Assembly (NCBI RefSeq): GCF_021018895.1
Contig: NC_079375.1
Coordinates: 7,844,732 to 7,908,731 of the forward strand
DNA from: Seriola aureovittata
Taxonomy: Eukaryota > Chordata > Actinopteri > Carangiformes > Carangidae
Direction of reading: 5' to 3'
DNA length: 64,000 nucleotides
Both the position numbers and the translations under genes were made by a program. The notes below the pieces were generated by a model that saw nothing but the letters and a program-made list of their open reading frames with translations, was not told where the DNA came from and did not search any database. Positions 1-31,000 of the stretch are shown here, in pieces. Each line of letters starts with the position of its first letter. The first letter of the stretch is position 1.

Positions 1-772
1 GATGCTCTTTATATGAGTGTGTGTTTTTAAAAAAAAAAAAAAAAAGAAAAAGAGCAGGGAAAGTTCGTTGGAAGTACTTGGGTCTTATGACTGAAAATCT
101 TCATGTGACAAGATAACTGACACATGCCAGGTCGGCTTCATGAGCATGTTCAGCTGAGTGCTACTTTCTCCACTCACTGCAGGCATCCACAGTGTCCCCA
201 TTGACGCTGCTGCATGTGTTACTACACTGACACAAACCACATCAGAGGGAAGCCTGGTTACACTGATGAGTAGGCCAGAGTGACAACATGCAGGGGAACG
301 TTTTCCTCTCAGAAACTTAAAGAGTCCCTAATGCTGTGATTCATGCTGCCTTGTGTAGTTGTTTCCTGCCTGTCTTTAAAGGTCGGGCTCAAGAAGTGGA
401 ATGGAAATTTCAATAAAAAAAATCCCTGATTACTGATCCACACAACCTACATCATGAAACACAGCTGAGTTACATTTTGTAGCAGCACTGTTTTATACAC
501 TGCCACTCCTCTCTGGGGTGAAGTGACTTTTCATAGCTCATAGCTCTGGTTTCCTCTGTGATGCAGACACTTGCTGAAAGCCTAGCCTGTAAACAGTCTC
601 TATGAAGGATTGTCATTTCATTGTACCTGTATTTAAAAATGTCTTCCCAGTGTCTGGAGCACACTCTGCCTGTTTACACCAAGTCTAAAGAAACGCTACG
701 CCAGTCATTCACTCCGATTGTGAGGTGGCAAGTTGAAATCCTTCTCATTGCTCTTGTGTTGTCTGTCTCCAG
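1..772 (+). other. 5' noncoding part of ankrd12 (intron)
   Basis: No convincing coding exon is seen. The stretch ends in a pyrimidine-rich tract and the acceptor gtctgtctccag at 761-772, so it is read as the intron before the first coding exon. The promoter and first exon are probably upstream of the window. Confidence 0.55.
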
Positions 773-19290
<18,518 letters not shown>

Positions 19291-19972
19291 TACAACTCTT
19301 GATTTAGGTGTGATTTATTTTAATGCCGCATAAAAGTTACAGCTGAAAAAATAATAGCAAACATTCACTGGTTCCAGCTTCTTAAATGTGATTTTGAAGT
19401 GTTTATACAACATTAACACTAATATTTATCTTTATTGGTGTTGGTTGGAAGCAGCATGATCACGTCACCTAAGGTTCTGAAACATCTTTTACCATTTTAT
19501 CAACCAAATAATGAGTCACCATGAAAACACAAAATGTAGAAAATACAAGTCGCAGATAACAGACATCTATTTTGGGCTCTGAGCAAACGTAAAGGGCATG
19601 TTTCTTTTTTTAATTTATTTATTTATTTTTACAATTTTCTAACATTTCATAGACTAAATGCTAAATGAATTACGATGTATTTCAGATGTGTGCTGAGCAG
19701 TATTGTTCTCAGCCAGTAGATGTCGCTGTACGCAGCAGTTCACAACCAGCCAACTCATTGTGATTAATAATAATGTGGAAACTGACATGATGGTTTTAAT
19801 GCAGTAATATCAGTGCAGCTCACAGGTAGTCAGTCAGTTTAATGAGAAAGTGGCTGCTGAGTTTGTCTTGAGATGCACACAGTGATGGTAAAGATGTTTA
19901 TTGTACTGATAATGTGGCAATAGGAAATTAAAATATATTGACACAGCTTCTTACAGAATAATGGAAAAGTGT

Positions 19973-20335
19973 AGTGGTGGAAAGTACATTTATTTAACTT
20001 AAGTAGTTGAGGTACTTATACGTGAGTATTTCCATTTCATCCTCCTTAATACTCCTACTCCACCACATTCATTCCAAGGTGATACTTTTCAGATTAATAT
20101 TTTACCTGTGAAGCATATGATCAATTTATAAGAATAAATTTATCTCACACACAGCAGTTCATAAAGATACTAAATGTAACTCCACCTTGACATAAAAAGT
20201 GCCATTTTGCATTGAAATCGCCCAAGTTTACTCTTACTTTTCACACTTGAAGTACATTTTGCAGCTAATACTAAGAAGTATTAGGTGCAGGCCTTAAACC
20301 AGTGATGGAGTACTCTGATCTGAGTACTTCCTCTA
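19973..20335 (+). mobile_element. hAT-like MITE of the CAGTGGTGGAAAGTA type
   Basis: It starts TAGTGGTGGAAAGTACATTT, followed by TTGAGGTACTTATACGTGAG and ACTCCTACTCCACCACATTC, the standard word order of this fish element. It shares this plan with 38085-38613 and with the pair at 50259-51023. The right end is uncertain. Confidence 0.6.
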
Positions 20336-20399
20336 ACACAAAGAGCAAAAACCTTTATCAAACTAAATCCTTACAAACGGCACCAGTTCTCCTCGGGAC

Positions 20400-20570
20400 T
20401 CAGGTTGTTCTGAGCATCTTGGAGGACGGTGTCTTCATGTGATCCCAGGCTGACTCCGTCATGTTGAGATCAGGACTCTGTGGGGACCGGACCAGACCTC
20501 CTTGTTCTTCTTCTCTCTGGAGATCTCCGGCTGTGTGTTTGGGGGATTTGCCCACTTTGTGGAAACCAAT
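20400..20570 (-). pseudogene. Tc1/mariner transposase relic
   Basis: On the minus strand an open frame contains SPKHTA (20529-20546), matching the DPKHT region of Tc1 transposases, then PQSPDLNMTESAWDHM at 20436-20483. The latter matches the PxSPDLNxxE..WD block that carries the catalytic Glu of the DD34E triad. The preceding catalytic Asp position reads Gly, and the spacing to the Glu is about 31 instead of 34 residues, so the copy is dead. No inverted terminal repeats were located. Confidence 0.7.
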
Positions 20571-20599
20571 CACTCCTCCTGAATCTGATGAAAATTTAA

Positions 20600-21346
20600 A
20601 TGTTCCCGCCTCGATTGAAGGTGTTCCTCGCTGACCTTTCTCCCCTGCGGGCTGGGGGCGGGAGGAGGGGGGGGGGGGTCTGACTCTGACTGATGTCGTG
20701 TCTTTGATGAGTTCTTATGAAAACACATGTAAACACCTGTGGAGCTGAACGGCCCATCAGAGCGTTTCTGTGACGGGGAGAGTTGTTGCTACAAATGAGC
20801 GCGGGGAGGGGGGGCGTCTCAGCGGGATGTCCGCGCGGCTTCACGGCTTCCGAATCGCCCTCTCTCACCTAATGAGCGCAGTCACACGGCTGATAAGGCT
20901 GGAGACAAAAGGAGAGGGTTAAATGTGGTGAGGGGGGTGGATCTGCTCGTGCAAGAGAAGCCTAGCAGATCTCACATGGGTTGGCTACCAAGAGGTTTTA
21001 CGCACAAGACTTTTACGCACAGACCTCCGAACGGCAGCGGCTGTAACTTTATTCTCTTGCTAATATTTCCGGTTTGATGAGTCGGACTATCCACCTGAAG
21101 ACATTAAACCGGAGTGTGTGTGACCGGAGGCCCGGTGTTTTCCTCTGCAGACGTTGGGTAGAAAATGGAGTGTGTGCCTTTAAGGCGCCCGACTGCCTGT
21201 CGCTTTGTGCTGCGGAGAGACTGACGCCCTCTGGACACAGTGGACACTTGAGCGGCGGCACAACACCATCCTGGAGAAGTTCAAAGAGAAAACAGCCTCA
21301 GCCCCCTTCAGAAAAGAAAAGTCGTGAACTTGTAAACAGCGCTGTG
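20600..21346 (+). promoter_or_regulatory. twsg1: twsg1 promoter region and noncoding first exon
   Basis: This stretch is GC-rich and CpG-containing relative to its surroundings. It carries G-rich Sp1-like blocks at 20650-20678 and 20800-20814. A donor GTG|gtaagt at 21346/21347 ends an apparent first exon. The transcription start is not visible and is guessed at about 20900-21050. An ATG at 21077 opens a long upstream reading frame (see findings). Confidence 0.55.
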
Positions 21347-21678
21347 GTAAGTTATGAACTCCTCTTTATCTTCCTCGTGTTTGTTTGTTTTTTGCACTCG
21401 GTCTTGTTGTGGCTGCGTTCGAGTGAAACTAAGTTTTGGTGTTAGCGATGAGTTAAGAAAAAAAAAAAAGAGGTGAAGAAACGCGTTCATGAGTGAGGGA
21501 GCTAATGTTCCTCACATGTTCTCGCTCCGTCATGCGAAATGCAACAACGTGCAGCGAGTGGTGAAGTGGGAAAGCAGAGATTAGACGTAAATAAATAAAG
21601 ATTCAACATCAGGCAGTTTGTTCAAAAAGGGGCCACATATGAAAAGAAAAAGTAAGTGAAGGAGGCTGATGTTGCCAG

Positions 21679-21735
<57 letters not shown>

Positions 21736-22335
21736 TGTGTGTGTGTGTGTCTGTGTGTGTGTTGTTACTCCACAGTGAAGGGAGCAGTGCTGCATTTGAA
21801 TGAAATGTGACGCAGGCCTTTTTTTTTTTTTAGAAATGTGGTGTTTACATGTCAAAGCTTGTGTTTGCTCTGCACGACATTTTCTTTACACTTACAGCAC
21901 ACAGATCCACCTACCAGCCCAGGTGTGTGAGCTTTGGCACTCAGATTTAGGTTTCAGATCACACTCACAGTATACATGATCCGGCTCGTTCTGTAGTGAA
22001 CATATATGAAGGGAATATGAGTGAAAACCTTTTATCTAATGTTGATTTTTTTATTTATTTTTTTATTTTTACTCTGAAAGCTCAGATCTGGACAGTCAGT
22101 AAGTGGCTTCAAGTTATTTCCATCTGCTTCCTGCTGCACCATCAGGAAACCCTCCGCTCTGTTTTACATATTCAAAGTGTTGTAGTTTTAACAGGCGCCT
22201 CCTGTTATGTCTTATTATCTCTTATGCACCATCTTGCAGCTCTTAACTTCTCCTCTTGTGGAATTTCAGAGATGAAGTTTTGTTTGTTTGTCCCTGATCT
22301 CTGAGCTCCGGTCCTGTGCTCTTGTGTTGATGTAG
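21347..22335 (+). other. twsg1 intron 1
   Basis: It contains a (GT)n microsatellite and otherwise ordinary AT-rich sequence. The acceptor is either tgtag at 22331-22335 or ccag at 22342-22345; both lie upstream of the start codon, so the protein is unaffected. Confidence 0.6.
21681..21762. repeat. (GT)n microsatellite
   Basis: About 82 bp of GT dinucleotides, interrupted by two CT units. Confidence 0.95.
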
Positions 22336-23699
22336 GTGTTTCCAGTGTCGTGCTGGTGAGCCGTCAGGATGAGGCCTGGTCAGCTGATCCTCCCCACCAC
22401 CACCACCGCCGCCACCGCAGTCGCTCTCCTCTTCCTCCTATCAGGACTGTCTCTGACCTCCGGCTGCAACAAAGCCCTGTGCGCGAGCGACGTCAGCAAG
22501 TGCCTCATACAGGTAAGAAACTTATAGACGCTTTCTCTGAGAGCTCTGGAGGCTGAGTTTACACGGCAGTCGCACAGTGAACAACCCAAACGCAGCTAAA
22601 CTAGTTTCTTTCTCATCTTTCTGGTCTAAAATAATTGAACCCACTGCACCACCGGATAGGATTTTCCATACGTTGAATTGTGCCACAGTGATTTAAACTG
22701 CATGAAAATGTTGTTTGCACCTTGAAAAATCCTGTGCTCACTGTGGATTTTCTACTCTCGACATCACTGCTCGCACACAAGCTTCACCTTGCTCAGGCCA
22801 CTGTGTGTTCGCAGACAGATAATCTCTGCTGAGAGCTGGACACCGTCCATGAGTGTGATGTTCTTCTCTGTAGATGAAAGCTGCAAATCTCTGTGTGAAG
22901 GCATCCAAGTTCAGGCTTTTCATCCTACACTGTTACAGCTGTTTCTGCATAAACACAAACTGAAAGAGGTACGAATGAAATGTTGTCTGCAGCGGAAGTT
23001 ACTTCCAGTTAAGAAGTTTGGATTTTTTAACTTTTTAAATCTGCCTGAAATTGACTGAAAAATGCAGCGTTCCTTCAATGTGCAGCTGAATTAAGTGGAG
23101 GAAAATATGTCTCAGCCGTTCTTTCTTCTTTTAAGCGTCCGTGCCAGTTTCATACAAATACTTCACATAAAAACAAATATTCAGCAGTGGCCAAAGTCAA
23201 GTTAAAATCCGCCCCAGTTCAGAACACGATGGATATTTGGACCTGAGAACAAAGATGGAATCTGTTGTGAAGAATGCAGATACATTCCTTCGATAAGCCA
23301 AGAAACGCCTTGGAGGAAGGTTTTTCCCAGATTGAGCTGCAGAGGAGCAGAGATGTGGATTTATCCACAGTGAGTGTCCTGTTTTTATAGACACCTGTTC
23401 TGGTCTCGGCCTGTCAGACTGAGGCTGGTTAGTTTCGGAGCACAGGAGCAGGGGATCCTGGTAATTCTTTGATCTATTTTCACGTCAAGTCCCCTGCCCC
23501 CCTTTTTTTACTTTTTAACATCACTTCCTCTGTGTCACATTTTCCCTCATGTCTGAAGCCCAGTGGCTGATGGGATGAGGGGTGGTGCCCTCCGAGTCAA
23601 CACACATTCTGTCATGCTCTCTTGTTATTTTGAGGAAAAGATGAAAAAAAGGTGTTGGCCCGTCTTTCCACCACCTGTCAAGTTAAATCTGAGCTGCTG

Positions 23700-23781
<82 letters not shown>

Positions 23782-26079
23782 GTGTGTGTGTGCGTGTGTG
23801 TGTGTGCACAAGTGCGTGTGTGTGTGTGTGCACAAGTGCGTGTGTGTGTTCAGTGGCTCTGCCTCTCTCATTAACATCTTTAAAGTACTGTATTTAACCT
23901 CAGTGGCTGTTTCACCTGTTTGACCTCAGTCACTGTTTTGCAGGTAGTTGAGGTTGACGGGCTTTAACACAGTCCTGACACAGGAAGCTGGGCTCTGAAT
24001 GCGAATGAAGATTTCTGCTTGGAGATGAGAAATGACGTCAAACAGAAAGAACAAATTTTAAGTAGAGCTGAAACGATTAGTCGATTGACAGAAAATCAAT
24101 CTGGATAATCAATGAATAATTTAACATGGCAAATGTTCACTGGTTCCAGCCACTTGAATGTGAGGATCTTCTGCTTTTTTTTTTTGTTTGTTTTTATATA
24201 ATTATACATTTATTATATTTAGTGTTAAGACTGTTGGTTTGACAGAGCAAGCTTTCTGAAGACGTCACTTTGGGCTTTGGGAAATTGTGATGAGCACTTT
24301 TCACTATTTTCTAATTTTATAAATGATGAAGTGGAAGAAAATAAAATGGCAGCTATAATTTTAACCAAACCCACGTAGCGTTTTGTGGATACAAAGATTG
24401 CTGCTGGGCCCTTATTGTGGTGATTTGGTTAAAGGCCAGTTCATTTAGGAACATGTAATGTCACAGTGTCACACAATGAGTGAATACTGCAGGGCCCGCC
24501 TTAGTTTACTTGTTCAGATTCCTCAACAAATGTGCAGTTAACTCAGTTACTAAAATACAACTGGCATGCAGTGAATCTGGGGCATTTGGGGCCCTCAGCA
24601 GTCTGGGGCCCCTGGACAGTTGCCCACTTTTCCTGGTTGGTAACGCAGCCTTTGCTCTTTTCCAAATTGGACAAAGTAAACCTCAACTTTAAATTATATG
24701 TCACTAAAAGAGAAACTCGCCTCGCGGCAGCCACTGACAGTGTTACAGCATCAGGCTGCAGCACATAAATGTTTGCTTTGAAATGCTTTTTATTAGTATT
24801 TATTTAGTTCATCAATCAAAAACAAACCAAAGACCTGGAGGCTCGAGGCCGGAGGATCAATCAGTAGATGAAAGGATGAATTCAGGTCGCAACATTAGAA
24901 ATGTAATGGCCTGAGTTTTTGTAAAAACTAATATTTTTACTCTCAGTTGATTTTTGACGGACCACAATGCATCTGGATTTGCATAAAACCTGTTGCTCAA
25001 AGACAAAATGCAAAAGCTTGGAGCTGCAGCTGCTGGTTCATTTAATGATTGATTCATCTGTCAAGTATTTTTTACAATTATCTGATCGATCAATTTTCCT
25101 AGCGCTTGAGGTGATGTCAGCAACAGCCCAAAGGTGTTTGATTTACGATGATCAAAAACAGAGAGAGACATTTGAAAAGCTACAAGCGGCAAATGTGTTT
25201 TTGTTTTTTGTTTTTTTACTAAAAGGATTCATTGATTATCAAAATAGTCACTGATTATTTCTATAGATGGACTAATCGCTTCAGCTCTGCTACAGATGCC
25301 ACTATTCGCCCATGATACATATTTACGTTCTGAATGTGGAGATTGAAGAAGTCTACCTACAAAAAATTAAATCTAAGCAAGAAATAAAGTTTCTTCTTTT
25401 TCTTTTTTACAGACTGAACTTTTCAGTTTTAGCCACTTTAAGTGATTACACTCTATATTTTCAGCCTTTTTTTATTTTTTTTATTTTTTTATTGGCCCAA
25501 ACTTATTTCTACCAAGTACCCAACATCTGCTCCCTCTGGCTTCAATTTCTGCAAAGATTCAAACATCCTGTTATCAACAGAACATTTGTGGCTCCACTCC
25601 CCCCCCCTTACTTCCAGGTGGCTTATTTCGCCTGATGAATCATTGCTCAGGACAACGAGCTCTGTAGCTTCCGCGACCCCGCCGACACCAACTCGCTAGC
25701 TGTCAGAGGCGAGAGCGATGGTGCGTGTGCCGTGAAGGAGAAAAGTTTTCCGCCTCTAGCCCCTCTGTAGAAGCTCCATGTTGCTTGTGATTAGTGGGAT
25801 CTGCTGTCCGACGCTCGCTTTTTACGCTCTGCTGCCATCTCAAGTCATTTGTCTGAATTCCCCAAAACCCCTGAGGGTGGGAGAACATGAGAGGAGGAGG
25901 GAGGGGAGGCTGAGGTCAGGAGGAGGTGTGTGTGTGTGTGTGTGTGTATTATGTGTGTGTCTGTGGGGGGAGGTTGGTTGAGGGAAACATACAGTGGGGA
26001 ACCTGTGAAGTGTGCAGCAGAGATTCACAAGCCAGCTCTGTCCAGGCCCGGCTGTGGAGCAGGGTGGGGCAGCGGATTT

Positions 26080-26142
<63 letters not shown>

Positions 26143-27977
26143 ACACACACACACACACTGCAGCAGCGGCAGCGGTCGCTCTGCACATGTTCACTTTCTC
26201 TCCAGAGTCCTTTTGTCTCACTGCAGCTGGGTTTTGACTGATTACAGCGGTTTCCTCTTTGTAGCCAGAGGAGCCTAATGAGAGCTGTTGAAGTGGTGGC
26301 GATAACCTCATCCATCCTCATGGAGGAAAGGGTTGTTTGTAAGGCTGCAACTAAAGATTATTAGTCTGTCACTTAGTTTAACAATTGTAAAATGTCAAAA
26401 TGTTAAAAAAAAAAAAAAAGAAGAAGAAGAAGAAGCTCATCACATGTTAAAAAATGCCAGGGTGAATTCTTTGGCCGTTCAAAAGTCTACAGTCACATAA
26501 GGTCACGTCTTCTCTTTGGTGATCAGCAGCAGTTGTTTGAGTTCTGAAGCAGATGATCCTTGTCGTCTTTTTGCATGTCACCGACTGGATTGAAATCTTG
26601 TGACTCAGAGTTTTGGCTCTTTTACTGTTTTTGTTTATTTGATTGGTTTTAGTTTTAGTTGGATTTATATGGAATCTTCTTTGGGGCGGCACCAGCCGAG
26701 AGCAGAGACCCATGAAGTTCACAAACAAGTAAGGAGACAGGTCACAAGTTTCCTTCCCGCTTTTTCCTTTTTATAGTTTTGACATTTTGGGAAATATGTT
26801 TGTTTTTTTTTTTTTTTTTTTTTTTTTGTTTTTTTTTTTTTTGCAGATGTAGGTGAGAAGATCGATGCCACTCATAAATAGAAGTGATTAGCTTAGCTTA
26901 GCTTAGCTTAGCATAGCATAGCGAAGGGCAGCAGGAGGAGGCAGTTAGCCTGGCTCAATCCTAAATTTAAGAATAACCCCTACCAGCACCTTAACCATGG
27001 ATTGTTCATTAGACAATGAGTTAATATTTTAACTCAGAGTTTTCTCCCTGTTTCCAGTCATAATGCTAAGCTAAGCTAACATAAAGGTGCTGGCATGTGT
27101 GTATTTAAAACAGTTAAACTGTTAGCTGTTTTCACCTGCTATGCTAACAGCCTCGCAGCTCCAGTTCCACGTCTGATAAAACAAATTCTGTTTCCATGAG
27201 ATGGTTTAAAAAAAAAAAAGGTACATTTTTCTGTGATTTGTGAAATATGAGCTGCGTGTTTTTCCCCTGGGCAGCTGTTTAGTTTCTTATAATTCCACCT
27301 TTGAGAGTCATAATTACTCATGGGATCAGATCTTGATCAGAGGTTTGGGGATTGAGAGGCTGGTGATTAAGTGAGCTGTGTGTGGTTTCGCAATCCCTCA
27401 CTGGTGAGTCATTGGAGAGTCTTTTATCATTGCTGGGACTGTTTACGTGTGGGAGACGACTTGTGCAAAGATATAATGGAGGAGCGGGGGAAGTAGAAAT
27501 TTAAAAGGGAGAGAGTATAAAAGGAAGGGAGGAGAGTGACTGAACGGAGAGAAAAAACAAGGGAGAAAGGGAGGGAAGGAGGGGGAAAGTGTGTTGTAGG
27601 GAGGGGGTGGGTGGGGGGGCAGTCGTGTTCTGTTCTCCAGGTGTTTTCTTCTCCCTCCCTCCCTCCTCCTGTTTCTCCCCCGCCGCCTCCCCCCATCGCT
27701 GTGACCTTGACTTGGAGGAATGTGCTCCCTGTTCAGGGGGGAGAAAGAGGAACTCCTCTGGCAGTCTCACCCACTTTTCAGTCCCACCTACACATTTCAG
27801 TTTAGTTTCCTTCGCTGCGTCTCCGTCCCCAGAGAGTCGAGCTGCACCGAAGCCGAGGAATTAGCCTGTTTTTCGTAATGTGTGTGGAAGAGTTGTGGGA
27901 TCAGCGGAGGTCTGTGTTTTTGGATGTTTGCAGAAGCTCTTGTAATAATACCTTCCTTCCATAAGAAGCACCACGAG

Positions 27978-28045
<68 letters not shown>

Positions 28046-31000
28046 TGTGTGTGTGTGTGTGTGTGCATGTGCATGAAGGAAAGTGAACCCAGTGAACCAG
28101 ATTATTATCACAAATGTTTCTCATAAATCCATTAAAATGAAACTACATTTTTATGTCTCTGCGACGGCCAGGGCCAGAGGCATTATGCTTTCCATTCGTC
28201 CCATTCCCGTGAACACGATATCTCAGGAACGCCTGCAGGGAATTTCTTCAGATTTGGCACAAACGTTCACTTGGACTCAAGGATTAACTGATTGGATTCT
28301 GGTGGCCAAAGGTCAAGGTCATTGTGACCTCACAACACACAGTTTTGACCATAACTCTATACTAAACTATAAACTATAATTCATACGTTGATTATCACAC
28401 AATTTAACACAAATATCAAATGGAATGAAATGATGAAGCGAGGCAGTAAGTTTGGTCAGTATAAAAGACCATTACTGTTACATTACTTATCCTTCTCACA
28501 TTACAGAGCAAACTGTAATCCTATTGTTTAGGGAAATAACATTTAGCTTTCTTTTTATTTCCCAAAAATGGCTGCAACTTTTTTTTTAAAATCATGACAC
28601 ACTTTTGGTCACAGGTTGTGTGGTTCACTCATGGCTGAATCACTGTATACCACGTGGATCTCCATCATTTGAGAAATTGCACATTTGTTTGAACTGAAGT
28701 ATAATCAAGTATCAAGGCTTTCTCTGGAAGAGGGTTGCTGCTGTAGTTTTAATCTGAGTTTAAATTTCAATTAAATCATTTGTTTGAGTCATCAGCACAT
28801 AGAAAACCTTGGTCAAGGCGATGCTTTGTTCCATCAGAAGAACTGCAGTTATTTTCATAATTAATATGTCTGACGGTTAATGTTTTTAATAATCGATTGA
28901 TTGTTGAGTGTATAAAATGTCAGACGATATTAACTAATGTCCATCGTTATTCCCTGAAGCTTGAGTTTTCTTATTGTTTTTGTCATCTGAACAAAGTTAG
29001 AATTATTTGAGAGGCTGTTCCCTGTGAGCATCTGCTTAAAAATGACTTCAACAGTTGTCAGAGCTGCACACTTGATTCTTGATTTGAGACATTTGAGACG
29101 CATCTTATTTATCACTTACTTGACACTTAACTCCCCTAAGACTTGACCTGGTTTTGACCTTGTGAAATAATGGACCAATAAAAAATAAGCAAGACAGCAC
29201 TGGACAGGTCATTTATAGCCACACAGCTCGAACATCTCATCATTAGGGCTCTGCGTGTGAAGGAAAACCATTCAAGAAAATACGCTTGAATGGTTTAAAC
29301 TTATACGTGTCAGAACCTGCTCTGTTCGTGAATAGAAGTACAGTGGAGTTATCACAGTGTCTGTTTTGTGGACACGATAACACACTTGGAGAAATACCAC
29401 CACTGGTTGCTCCGTCTTGTAATGGCTTGTGTGTAATAGTCACTGTACGTGAAGCAAACCTGCTGTTGCTCTTTCTGTTGATGTGTTAATGGTACGTCTC
29501 CTGTTTGTACAGTATGTCTACATGTTGCCTTCTGCCTGCTGTGTGATATGTTTTTACTGCTGCACCTGTCAGACCTGGGTCTTTTATTATAAAACATATT
29601 GTATGTGTAGTTTTGATGTGAGATGAACCGTTCCCATTTCCTAAAATTACAAACAAGACATCTTAAGGGTCCCATTACACTTTCCCTGTGTTTCATCTGA
29701 AGTGTTGATCCACAAGAAGATATATTTGTGGTTTTAAGTAACAAGAACAATTTCAATGTAGTTTTACATCTCCTCTCTCAGGCTTCTCTCTGGCGCTCTA
29801 GTAGCAACAGGTTGATCAGCCAATCAGAGGACAGGAGGCTCTGAGCCTCTCTTCTGATTGGCTGATTGTTTTCTGAGTGATCAAATAAAAATCTAGCAGA
29901 TTTCAGGTAAACACTCGGGGAGAACAATAAATCCTGCAAGGGTGGATGGTGGGTCCAGGTGGGTTGGGCTTGAGACGTGAGGCCCGAGAGCGACTGTATA
30001 GTTGTGACATCACAAAGTTACGGAAGTCCTGACGGCTCGTTTTAAGACTTAGTTTCTGAATACAGGCTGTGTGCATTTCTCTCTGAGACTGCAGCTGTAA
30101 AACATGGTTCGATTAAGTGGATTTTCATATTCCATACATCTGTGATTGGTGTTGGCAGTGTTGTTTAGAGCCCACACAGGCTCAAATATATATGTCAGGT
30201 CTGATATCTGCTGCTCCGCTTCCGCACTGTTTTCATCTACAATTAAAACAATGATGAAGTGAAACAAATCTAATTATCGGGCTGTCGTACACTATTATCC
30301 ATGACATTTTGGTAGTAACAGAAGTGTTGAGGATCAGTGATGATGTTTTTTCTGTCTTAATGTTTTGCTGACAAATGCTGTTTGTGTCCTGCAGGAGCTG
30401 TGCCAGTGTCGTCCGTCTGACGGGAACTGCTCCTGCTGTAAGGAGTGCATGCTGTGTCTGGGGAACCTTTGGGAAGAGTGCTGCGACTGTGTGGGTGAGT
30501 GCAGCGGCTCATTTCTTAGCAACATGTTTTCAAGCTGACAGCGAGTTAGTCAGCATTATTTTTGCACTTGGAAAACTTTACACGATCCCATCCATGCTGT
30601 CGTCCAGTGACTGAGCAGGTTCAGACGGGCGGTTCAGCAGGACACACGGCCGCTGAGCTCAACATCTGTAAAAGACATTAGTGCCAGCAAAGATTACGTT
30701 CCAGTTGTAGAGACCTAAGTTTGTCAGGTTTGTATTGGACTGTTGTGTTTCAAAAAAGATCTGCAAGGCACAATTTGAACTGATTTTGATGTAAATATGG
30801 AATATCCAACTCTAAAGTTGCATTTTGTTTACTGAATTCATCTTGAATTTTTTCCAGTGTTTGATTGAATTGAACTATTGTTCCCAATCCAGAACCCCTC
30901 AGAAATGATTCAGATTTAAGTCAAATAACACAGGGGTTATATAAGGGAAAACACTCAGAGAGAACACTAAATCCTGCAAGGATGAAATAAAAGTCGACAA

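Larger units (their letters stand above)
19291..20600. other. Intergenic DNA between ankrd12 and twsg1
   Basis: No cellular gene is seen. In order it holds a decayed ATTAGTCGA-type repeat (about 19345-19680), an AGTGGTGGAAAGTA-type element (about 19973-20335) and a Tc1/mariner transposase relic on the minus strand (20400-20570). Confidence 0.6.
22513..30394 (+). other. twsg1 intron 2 (7.9 kb), microsatellite- and repeat-rich
   Basis: No exon is supported. The intron holds four GT/CA arrays, several ATTAGTCGA-type copies (24063-24360, 25060-25295, 26340-26415, 28855-29110), a GCTTAGCTTAGC-type repeat, one copy of the GGAATTTCTTCA repeat and a CCAAT-bearing cruciform. Confidence 0.65.

Noticed and set aside
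23563..23897. Open frames of Cys/Val, His/Thr or similar across the TG array
   Set aside because: They arise from the dinucleotide repeat, which is open in several frames at once. The same applies to the arrays at 21681, 26092 and 27981.
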